Shown here in pieces: positions 1 to 8,080 of a DNA stretch of 34,117 nucleotides (the first letter of the stretch is position 1; each line of letters begins with the position of its first letter). The DNA is from Bacteroidota bacterium (lineage in GTDB: Bacteria > Bacteroidota > Ignavibacteria > Kapaibacteriales > UBA2268). The stretch lies in NCBI GenBank assembly GCA_024278075.1, contig JAJRTW010000166.1:1-34117 (forward strand). Direction: 5' to 3'. Below the pieces are notes generated by a model that saw only the letters and a list, made by a program, of their open reading frames with translations, was not told the origin of the DNA and ran no database searches. A program made the translations under genes and the position numbers.

Positions 1-84
1 ACTTCCAAATATTCCACCACGCATTTGAAAAGCCGATTTCATTTTCCTATTCCCCCTTAAAAATGGGGGTTAGGCCATTCCAAA

Positions 85-117
85 ATTCCCCCTTAAAAAT
101 GGGGGTTAGGGGGTTGT
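85..117. repeat. Left inverted copy of CCCCCTTAA palindrome (attcccccttaaaaatgggggttagggggttgt); a partial second copy lies at about 50-75
   Basis: Aligns to the reverse complement of 509-544 (atttccccttagcaaatgaggcttaaagggggttgt). Confidence 0.75.
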
Positions 118-469
118 CATCTCTTCGATTAGCACTTCCAAATATTTCACTACACCTTCAACGTTATTTCTAACATCAGAATCAGTAAATCTTATGAATT
201 TCAAACCAATGCCTTCCAAAATCTCCTGCCTTTTTTTCATCCTCTTTCATTTTATAATCGTGGGTTACGCCATCAATTTCAATAATCAATCTCAATTTAC
301 TGCAATAAAAATCAACTATATAATTTCCTATGGGTTTTTGCCTTGCGAATCTATACCCTTTTATTTTCCTTCCTTTGATATGTTGCCAGAGTAATACTTC
401 TGATAAATTCCCAGTTTTACGCAATTTCCTTGATATTTCCTTTAATTTTGGGTTATAGTAGATTTTCAT
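106..469 (-). pseudogene. DUF559 / Vsr-like PD-(D/E)XK endonuclease, frameshifted
   Basis: MKIYYNPKLKEISRKLRKTGNLSEVLLWQHIKGRKIKGYRFARQKPIGNYIVDFYCSKLRLIIEIDGVTHDYKMKEDEK matches the DUF559 pattern. The supplied ORF (182..529) leaves frame at the T7 run 231-237. The alternative frame continues RQEILEGIGLKFIRFTDSDVRNNVEGVVKYLEVLIEEMTTP* to a stop at 106-108. First plausible ATG at 469. Confidence 0.82.
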
Positions 470-507
470 TGGCACGAATTGCTTGTATTTGATAATAATC
501 TTATTTG

Positions 508-976
508 TACAACCCCCTTTAAGCCTCATTTGCTAAGGGGAAATTTGTACAACCCCCTTAAGCCTCATTTGCTAAGGGGGAATTTTGCACAACCCCCTTT
601 AAGCCTCATTTGCTAAGGGGGAATTTGTACAACCCCCTTAAGCCCCCTTTGCTAAGGGGGAATTTTGCACAACCCCCTTAATCCCCCTTTGCTAAGGGGG
701 AATTTTGCACAACCCCCTTTAAGCCTCATTTGCTAAGAGGAAATTTGTACAACCCCCTTAAGCCTCATTTGCTAAGGGGGAATTTTGCACAACCCCCTTA
801 ATCCCCCTTTGCTAAGGGGGAATTTTGCACAACCCCCTTAATCCTCATTTGCTAAGGGAATTTGTACAACCCCCTTAAGCCTCATTTGCTAAGGGGGAAT
901 TTTGCACAACCCCCTTAAGCCTCATTTGCTAAGGGAATTTGTACAACCCCCTTAATCCCCCTTTGCTAAGGGGGAA
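508..976. repeat. Tandem array of about 12 copies of a ~40-bp palindromic unit (gcacaacccccttaatcccccctttgctaagggggaatttt-like)
   Basis: Direct reading: units start near 508, 546, 587, 626, 667, 707, 747, 787, 827, 864, 904, 941. Each contains CCCCTTA...TAAGGGG arms. Confidence 0.95.
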
Positions 977-977
977 A

Positions 978-3785
978 TTAATTTTTGTCCATCGCTTTTT
1001 CCTTAATCGCTTTCAATACCTTCTCCGGCGTAATGGGCAGTTCCTTAATATAAACACCAATAGCATCGGCAATTGCATTGGCGACCGCACCCAGCACAGG
1101 CAGCGTAGCACCCTCACCAACTTCCTTGGCTCCATACGGCCCGGCGGGTTCGTAGCTGTCCACAATAGTGGAATGAATCTCGGGCATATCGGCGGCGGTG
1201 GCGATTAAATAATTATGCAGGTCGGGATTCTTGTGCCTGCCGGTATGGTCGAACACCTGGTCTTCAAGCAGCGTTTCGCTCATCCCCATAACCACGGCGC
1301 CTTCCACCTGGCCCTCGACCGCCAGCGGATTAATCGCAGTGCCGCAATCGTGGGCATCCCAGAAATTCAGCACCTTTACCTTGCCGGTTTTCATATCCAC
1401 ATCCACCTCGCACACCGAAGTTGAGAAGGAATAAGCCGGCGATGTGCCGACAGCAGCACCCTTATATTTCCCGCCTAACCCCTCGGGCGGCGAATAAAAA
1501 CCCTTGCCGATCAGCGGGCCTTTTGCGGAGAAATGCTTCGTTGCAGCCTCCTCCCAGGGAACGGATATGTCAGGATTAGATTTGACACGCACAATATTAT
1601 TAACTATTTCGAGCGCCGATTCATCTACGTTCAATATCTCGGCCGCCGATGCTATTACTTGCTTTCTAATCTCCTCACCGGCCATTTTGGAAGCATTGCC
1701 GCCCATAAGCGTAACGCGGCTGGAGTAAGCACCAAAGCCAATTGGCGTCAGGTCGCTATCGGCCGATATGACGCTCATCCTGTCGAAACTGATTCCCATG
1801 GCCTCCGCCGCTGCCTGGGCCAGTACAGTATCAGAACCCTGCCCGATGTCGGCATCGCCAATAAACAGCACAGCCCGCGAGCCGTCTTCATGTACTTTAA
1901 TTGTTGCGTTGGAATGTGGAAATTTCGAGCGGTAAATCGGATAGCCCGCACCGGAAACGAAGCCGCCGCTGCCAACACCAATGCCCCTTCCCTTCGGCAG
2001 ATTGCCCTTCTTCTTGTCCCAGCCGGACGTCTCTCTTGCAATATCCAGGCAGGCCTTCAATTCGCAGGAGCCAATATCCAGATCATTCACAGTATAATAA
2101 TTCGGTTCCATTGCATTTATTTGCCTGATGTCAAATTGATCTATGCCAATATCATCGGCAATCATTGCCAGAAGCGATTCAAAAGCAAACCTCGGATGCG
2201 GACAGCCATGCCCGCGGAATGCACCGCTCGGCGGCAGATTGGTATTCACCCGAAAGCCGTCGTATTTATAATTCGGTATTTTATACAGCGTAGTCAGCAT
2301 CGACCCGGCGTAATAAGCCGTGACTATGCCAAAGCTGGAGTAGGCCCCGCCCTCGAGGACGTTCCGCTGTTTGACGGCAGTGATTGTGCCATCCTTCTTA
2401 ACTCCGATTTTCATATCGATGAATTGCTTGTGGCGGCCGCGGCCGTAAAGGTACATCTCCTCGCGCGAGAACCTCATCTTAACGGCACAGCCCGCCTCTT
2501 TGGCCAAAAATATCGACAACACCTCAAGAATATTCGTCGCCGCTTTCGCCCCGAATCCGCCGCCGCAATTTGTCATTATCACCCGGATATCGCCCATCGG
2601 AATCCCAAGAATACGCGTTAATTGATGATGAACATAATGCACCACCTGGGTGGAAGTATGGAGCGTTACCCTGCCGTGGCGGTCCCATTCGGCAATGGCG
2701 CAGTGCGGTTCCATTGGATTCTGATAAGTGCGGTTGCCAACGAATCGCTCCTCGCGGACGTAGTCGGCTTCGGCAAATCCCTTGTCAATATCGCCGAAAT
2801 GATGATCGACGCGGGTATTAATATTATTCTTGAATTTATCTGCGAACAACCTCGGGGCACCTTCTTTCATAGCTTCTTCGGGATCAAATACGGCCGGCAA
2901 TAATTCATATTCGACATCAATAAGCTCAATTGCCCTATAGCAGGTTTCCTCGTCGATAGCCGCCACAGCCGCCACCACATCGCCCACATAGCGAACCTTG
3001 TCTTTGGCCAGTATATTTTCGTCATAGCGCGGAGGCGAAGTGCCATAGGTTAAATCAGGGACGTCGGCGCCGGTCAGCACCACCTTTACGCCATCAAGGC
3101 GGCGGGCTTTGCTTGCGTCGATAGAAATTATTTTCGCATGGGCGTGCGGGCTCAATAAAGTTTTGCCATAAATCATATTCGGTAATTTAATATCATCGGT
3201 ATATATGGCCCTGCCGGTAGCTTTATCGGGAGCATCAATCTTCGGCAGCCTTTTGCCCACAACCGATAGGTTCATGGCGGATTTCTGCGGCTGGAACTCA
3301 ATTTCCTTCGGCTTTCTGCCATTTATATAATCTGCCGCTGTTTCCACGGCTTCGATGATTTTCGTGTAACCGGTGCAACGGCAAAGGTTTCCGCTTAGGC
3401 CGGCTTTAATTTCCTCTCTGGTCGGATTCGGGTTTTCGTCTAAGAATGACTTGGTTATCATCACCATGCCCGGCGTGCAGTATCCGCATTGGATAGCACC
3501 TTTTTCGACATAAGCCCGTTGGATTGGATGAAGTTCTCCGCCATGGGCCAGCCCTTCTATTGTTTCGACCAACCCGCCGTCGGCTTCGAGGGCAAGCACA
3601 AGGCAGGAATTCACCGCCCGGCCGTCGAGGATAACGGTGCAAGCGCCGCAGTCGCCGTGGCCGCAAGCCTTTTTCGTACCGGTCAGGTTCAGTTCATCGC
3701 GCAGGAAATCGAGCAATGTAGTCCCCGGCCTTACCGCTTCTTCGTATTCGGTTCCATTTACATTTATTTTAATTATCTGTTTCAT
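978..3785 (-). CDS. Molybdenum hydroxylase, fused N-terminal [2Fe-2S] subunit and Mo-pterin catalytic subunit (xanthine dehydrogenase/aldehyde oxidoreductase family)
   Basis: N-terminal CGHGDCGACTV and CGYCTPGM...GNLCRCTGY [2Fe-2S] motifs; then KATGRAIYTDD, GGGFGAK, PSGAFRGHGCPH and GPYGAKEVGEG typical of the Mo subunit. Confidence 0.93.
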   Translation of the reverse strand: MKQIIKINVNGTEYEEAVRPGTTLLDFLRDELNLTGTKKACGHGDCGACTVILDGRAVNSCLVLALEADGGLVETIEGLAHGGELHPIQRAYVEKGAIQCGYCTPGMVMITKSFLDENPNPTREEIKAGLSGNLCRCTGYTKIIEAVETAADYINGRKPKEIEFQPQKSAMNLSVVGKRLPKIDAPDKATGRAIYTDDIKLPNMIYGKTLLSPHAHAKIISIDASKARRLDGVKVVLTGADVPDLTYGTSPPRYDENILAKDKVRYVGDVVAAVAAIDEETCYRAIELIDVEYELLPAVFDPEEAMKEGAPRLFADKFKNNINTRVDHHFGDIDKGFAEADYVREERFVGNRTYQNPMEPHCAIAEWDRHGRVTLHTSTQVVHYVHHQLTRILGIPMGDIRVIMTNCGGGFGAKAATNILEVLSIFLAKEAGCAVKMRFSREEMYLYGRGRHKQFIDMKIGVKKDGTITAVKQRNVLEGGAYSSFGIVTAYYAGSMLTTLYKIPNYKYDGFRVNTNLPPSGAFRGHGCPHPRFAFESLLAMIADDIGIDQFDIRQINAMEPNYYTVNDLDIGSCELKACLDIARETSGWDKKKGNLPKGRGIGVGSGGFVSGAGYPIYRSKFPHSNATIKVHEDGSRAVLFIGDADIGQGSDTVLAQAAAEAMGISFDRMSVISADSDLTPIGFGAYSSRVTLMGGNASKMAGEEIRKQVIASAAEILNVDESALEIVNNIVRVKSNPDISVPWEEAATKHFSAKGPLIGKGFYSPPEGLGGKYKGAAVGTSPAYSFSTSVCEVDVDMKTGKVKVLNFWDAHDCGTAINPLAVEGQVEGAVVMGMSETLLEDQVFDHTGRHKNPDLHNYLIATAADMPEIHSTIVDSYEPAGPYGAKEVGEGATLPVLGAVANAIADAIGVYIKELPITPEKVLKAIKEKAMDKN

Positions 3786-3820
3786 TTCCGCTTAACTAAT
3801 TTATATTTATTAATTGTCCT

Positions 3821-3945
3821 GTAGGGACAGGTTCTAAACCTGTCCTTCTCATACGCATACGATTTTTTTCGGGATGGTTTGGAACCGTCCCCTACAATTT
3901 TAGTGTCTCATTTTTCGGGATGGTTTGGAACCGTCCCCTACAATT
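3821..3945. repeat. Double-palindrome element (gtagggacaggttctaaacctgtcc + gggatggtttggaaccgtcccctac), second half duplicated at about 3915-3943
   Basis: Inverted arms visible; same architecture at 6925, 7872 and 32661. Confidence 0.85.
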
Positions 3946-4308
3946 ATCCTTTGCTGTCTTGGTGTCGGAGCTTTCCGTCCTGATGCCTGTCATCCCTCTT
4001 TATCTCCCTTCAAAGGGGGAATGCTTTTTAGTGTCGGGACTTCCCGCCCTGATGGATAGAAATAACGATTCGTAATTGAAGTAAAACCCCGGTTTCATCA
4101 AACCACCCCCTTTAAAAAATGGGACTAAAAGTCTCCCTTTTTCAAAGGGAGATTTAGAGGGTTTTCCTTTTATTATGTTATTGCCAGTTCCCAAATCATT
4201 CCTTGAGAAGCGAAGAACCAGTAATTATGGCTAAAGCTAAATATTTAGCTCCCCTTCCTTTTTTCCACGAGTTAAATCTCGTGGCTATCTATTCTCAATC
4301 GTAATTCC

Positions 4309-5259
4309 TTAATTATCAATTCTTTCCAAAGCTTTTATAATCGCTCTTATCGTCAGTTCCTTAGCAATATCCTTCCTGTATTCGGCCGTACCCCGGATAT
4401 CATCAATCGGCACAGACTCGTCGGCGGCCAATTGCCCTGCTTCGTCGATTGCCGATGACCCTTCGCTAAGTTCATCCATGCTTTTGCCAATCAATGACTT
4501 GCCGGCTTTCGGGCTAATCATCGGCGTTGGTGCGACGGCTCCGGTAACAATGCAGGCATCGGTGCATTTCCCATCTTCAATTGTTATCCTCGCCGCTGCC
4601 GAAGCAACCGATATTGTAACGGCCTGGCGCAATCCGAATTTGATGAAGCTGCCGCCGGTATTGCCGCCCGTTTTCTTAATAATTATTTTTGTTAGCAATT
4701 CACTCTTTTCGAGAATCGACTTATGATGGAAAATGAAGAAATCGCTCAGCGGCATCTGCCTTGTTCCATTCGGCCCGGCAATCTTGGTAACTGCTCTATA
4801 AGCCAGGAGGACCGGCCCGGTGTCGGCACACGAGGCACAGGTGCATAAATTCCCGCCAATCGTACCCACATTGCGCACCTGGCGGTTGCCGATTGCCATT
4901 GCGGCATCTGCCAAAGCCGGTATGTTTCTCTGGATTATTTCCGAACCGGTTAGCTCGTGATGGGTAACACAAGCACCGATATAGATATTCTCTTCATCTT
5001 CGGTTATATTCCTTAGCCCGTCAATTTTGGACAAAGATACGATATCGTCATGTTGTCGCAGGCCCTGTTTGATTTCCACAAGCAGGTCGGTCCCGCCGGC
5101 AATGGCAGCGCCGTTGGGGCTTTCGTCCAATAGCCTGCAAGCTTCGTCGAGCGTTTCCGGCCTGTGATATTTAAAATCCGGTATTATCATTATTACCTCT
5201 GAATCTATGTGATGGTTTTTTTTTGAGTAATTAGTATTGAGTAAATTCGGTTTTTGCAA
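4309..5259 (-). CDS. FAD-binding subunit of molybdenum hydroxylase (CoxM/XdhB-like); start probably internal near 5190 (MIIPDFKYHRPETLDEA)
   Basis: FKYHRPETLDEACRLL, AIAGGTDLLVEIKQG, IGNRQVRNVGTIGGNLCTCASCADTGPVLLAY (FAD_binding_5 motifs). Confidence 0.9.
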   Translation of the reverse strand: MQKPNLLNTNYSKKNHHIDSEVIMIIPDFKYHRPETLDEACRLLDESPNGAAIAGGTDLLVEIKQGLRQHDDIVSLSKIDGLRNITEDEENIYIGACVTHHELTGSEIIQRNIPALADAAMAIGNRQVRNVGTIGGNLCTCASCADTGPVLLAYRAVTKIAGPNGTRQMPLSDFFIFHHKSILEKSELLTKIIIKKTGGNTGGSFIKFGLRQAVTISVASAAARITIEDGKCTDACIVTGAVAPTPMISPKAGKSLIGKSMDELSEGSSAIDEAGQLAADESVPIDDIRGTAEYRKDIAKELTIRAIIKALERIDN

Positions 5260-5746
5260 TAGGAAGATTATTATTATTATCTATCTATCAAAAACTTCTG
5301 AAAAATAGATATGTTCTCATTTTCGTGAGAAAGGTTAAAATGTCATCCTGAGCAGAGTCGAAGGATCCAAATGCTTTATGCATACCGACTTATAGATTCT
5401 GAAATAAATTCAGAATGACAACCTATTAACATTTGAGCACATTCTCAGACGCAACAATGTTAACAAAAATCGAATTATTCAGAAGTCTCTATCAATTTAT
5501 TGCCACGTGCTTTAGCTCGTGGATAAGTTGTCAAAGTTTGGATCCGGGCTTTAGCCCATATTTTTTCCACGAGTTAAAACTCATGGCTATTTATTCTCAA
5601 TCGTAATTCCTTAATTATCAATTCTATCCAATGCCTTTTTGGTGTCGGGACTTCCCAGCCTGATGCCTGTCATCCCCCTTAATCCCCCTTCAAAGGGGGA
5701 ACTTCTTATTATAGAAGGACTTCCATTACTGATGCCGTGAAGCTAT

Positions 5747-6520
5747 TCATCCTTTACTTGCCAAAGCCTTGTTCTTAGCCTCAATCATACTGGCTGCTAT
5801 GCTGACTGCAATCTCAGTTGCCGATTCCGCATATATGTCAATTCCAATCGGCATATCTATCCGGTCGATTAATTCACCGGCCACATTTATCTTCTCAAGG
5901 TGCTTTTTGAAACCCTCAATCTTCCGGCTGCTGCCCATCATGCCGATATATGCAAATGGCTTGTTAATACTGTCGATTATTATTTCCCTGTCCAAAGCAT
6001 GGGAGTAATTGATGATGACGATATAGGTGTCTTCGCCAAATGAAATACCGGGCAATACATCATCATGATATTTATTGATAAGATTAGCCGCTGCACTATC
6101 CCACGTGTCGAATATATTCTCGCGCCCGTCGATAACGGTAATGTCGAAATCCAGGCCGGCGGCTATCCCAACCAATGCCTTGCCCACATGGCCGGCACCA
6201 AAAATATATAATTTCTTTTTCTTCATAATCGGTTCGATGAATACTTTAACAGCTCCGCCGCAGCCCATTCCGTCCTTGTGCGGCAGCTCGTATTGAAACA
6301 ATTGCGGCCTGCCGGTTTCAAACACAATGGGGGCGTCTTCGAATGTATTGTTCTCGAGAGTGCCGCCGCCAACAGTGCCAAAAGAGCTTTTATCTTCGTA
6401 GATAATCATTTTGGCGCCCGGCTTAAGCGGTGCCGAGCCTTTGGTTTCGACCACTGTGCAGAGGACGGCCTTTTGCTCGCTTTTCTGTACTTCTAATATT
6501 TTAATGTATATATTTTCCAT
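5747..6520 (-). CDS. xdhC: XdhC/CoxI family Mo-hydroxylase maturation protein
   Basis: AVLCTVVETKGSAPLKPGAKMI, FGTVGGGTLE, LYIFGAGHVGKAL, AYIGMMGSSRKIEGF, PIGIDIYAESATEIAVSIAASMI. Confidence 0.9.
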   Translation of the reverse strand: MENIYIKILEVQKSEQKAVLCTVVETKGSAPLKPGAKMIIYEDKSSFGTVGGGTLENNTFEDAPIVFETGRPQLFQYELPHKDGMGCGGAVKVFIEPIMKKKKLYIFGAGHVGKALVGIAAGLDFDITVIDGRENIFDTWDSAAANLINKYHDDVLPGISFGEDTYIVIINYSHALDREIIIDSINKPFAYIGMMGSSRKIEGFKKHLEKINVAGELIDRIDMPIGIDIYAESATEIAVSIAASMIEAKNKALASKG

Positions 6521-6531
6521 GCTGTTACATA

Positions 6532-6781
6532 AGTATCCGGTAAAAAGCCAGCCAATTTGTGATATTCGTAGTAATAAACTCCTTTTGGCCTATATTGTGC
6601 TATTATGGATGCAATTTTGAGATTAGCGAAATATAATCCTAAAGCATGTCATACCGTACCCCGATCCGGTATCCATCTTAAATATAGCAAATAGCCTATG
6701 AATACTGGATTCCCGCTGGAGTTTATCCTGAGCGAAGCCGAAGGGCTCAGGATAAACTGTCGAAGGGCAAAAATGACACGT
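6532..6781. repeat. Copy A of ~250-bp composite dispersed repeat
   Basis: Shares agtatccggtaaaa...cgtagtaa...ctcc.ttt.gcc.atattgtgc.attatggat.ca.tttga and ccccgatccggtatccatcttaaatatagcaaatagcc...actggattcccgctggagtttatcctgagc with 16407-16657. Confidence 0.85.
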
Positions 6782-6924
6782 GACAGTGATTAAGGGTATA
6801 TTCAGCAAGGCTCTAATTATTTAATCGACCACTACTGATGCTGTTATTATTATCTGTGCCGGCGTTCATATTCAATTACCACAAGGCGTTAGCCCATAAA
6901 CACACGGCTATTTATTCTTTTCCT

Positions 6925-7001
6925 TGTAGGGGCAGGTTCGTAATCCGCCCGCTTACATACACACGTTTTTGCCTGCAGGACGGTTTGGAACCGTCCCCTG
7001 C
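6925..7001. repeat. Double-palindrome element
   Basis: gtaggggcaggttcgtaatccgcccg ... caggacggtttggaaccgtcccctgc. Confidence 0.8.
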
Positions 7002-7093
7002 TTATGTCAGGACTTTACGTCCTTATGCCTTTTAATCGTAATTCTTAATTGCTTGTCATCCCTCTTAATCTCCCTTCCAAGGGAGAATTTTTA

Positions 7094-7696
7094 TTAGCCG
7101 GACTCAAAGCCAAAGCATCTCCGATACTCCTCCGGTGTATTTATATTCAATAATATTTTTTCATTATCTGTCTCAATACTAATCCTGTTGAAATCTTTCA
7201 ATAAATCATTAAGATTCACATCATCTTCCGTCTCGGTTCTAATTCGCACAATCACATCATTGCCTATTAGAATCGGGTGGCCGCCTCTGCCATCGATGGC
7301 GGGCGACACATATCCGCTGCTGATTTTATTGCCTGCTAATTCTTTCAGCAAATTCACAGTAACAAAGGGATTATCGGAATTTTGCAGAAAACAATAATCG
7401 CTGAAATTCAATGCTTCGATGCCAATTCTCAAGGAAGAGAACCGCCCCCTTTCGGGATTGCAATTAATAACAACTCTAACACTATCAATCGATTCCACAA
7501 TACTATTCAGCCGTCCGCTGCTGCCAACCTGCTTATTGATAACTACCACTATCTCCTTGCAGCCAAAAGCCGAATATTCACTTAAGATTTTTTCTAAGAA
7601 CGTTCGGTTTTCATCATACTTCAGGAATAGCTTTGGCGACTTCATTCGCTCCGAGAAACCCGCCGCCAGTATTATTGCCCCGATATTTGTATCCAT
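7094..7696 (-). CDS. MobA-like NTP transferase (MocA family, molybdenum cofactor cytidylyltransferase)
   Basis: GAIILAAGFSERMKSPKLFLKYDENRTFLEKI, FLQNSDNPFVTVNLL, GGHPILIGNDV; located in the Mo-hydroxylase cluster. Confidence 0.87.
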   Translation of the reverse strand: MDTNIGAIILAAGFSERMKSPKLFLKYDENRTFLEKILSEYSAFGCKEIVVVINKQVGSSGRLNSIVESIDSVRVVINCNPERGRFSSLRIGIEALNFSDYCFLQNSDNPFVTVNLLKELAGNKISSGYVSPAIDGRGGHPILIGNDVIVRIRTETEDDVNLNDLLKDFNRISIETDNEKILLNINTPEEYRRCFGFESG

Positions 7697-7871
7697 AATC
7701 TTGGATTTATCCCAGATTTTGCAATAGAAATATTACTTATGTTATAAGCATCAGTAGCATACAGTCAGCACACTCGCTAACTTGCTGCCTTGCAAGAGTT
7801 ATCGCACAGTCATTCCGAAGGAGAATAGCAACTGATGAATCTGATATAACATATTGTTTAAAAGGTAGTTC

Positions 7872-7948
7872 CGTAGGGGCAGATTCGCAACCTGCCCGAA
7901 TAACCTGATTCATCATTATTTCGGGATGGTTTCGAACCATCCCTTACA
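7872..7948. repeat. Double-palindrome element
   Basis: gtaggggcagattcgcaacctgcccg ... cgggatggtttcgaaccatccctta. Confidence 0.85.
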
Positions 7949-8080
7949 TATTAAATATATTGTTGTGGCGTTAGAGCTTCCCATACTGACACCTGATACC
8001 TGAAGGCCAACAGCATGTCATCCCCCTTAATCCCCCTTCAAAGGGGAACTTCTTATATTGATACCTGATTCCTATTAATC

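Noticed and set aside
508-976. CRISPR array
   Set aside because: Units are contiguous ~40-bp tandem palindromes with no unique spacers and no cas genes.
939-1208. 89-aa plus-strand ORF reading out of the repeat array
   Set aside because: Starts in repeats and runs antisense through the xdh 3' end; no protein-like features.
1533-2621. 362-aa plus-strand ORF
   Set aside because: Antisense to the clearly conserved Mo-subunit gene; composition is a shadow of the GC-rich coding strand.
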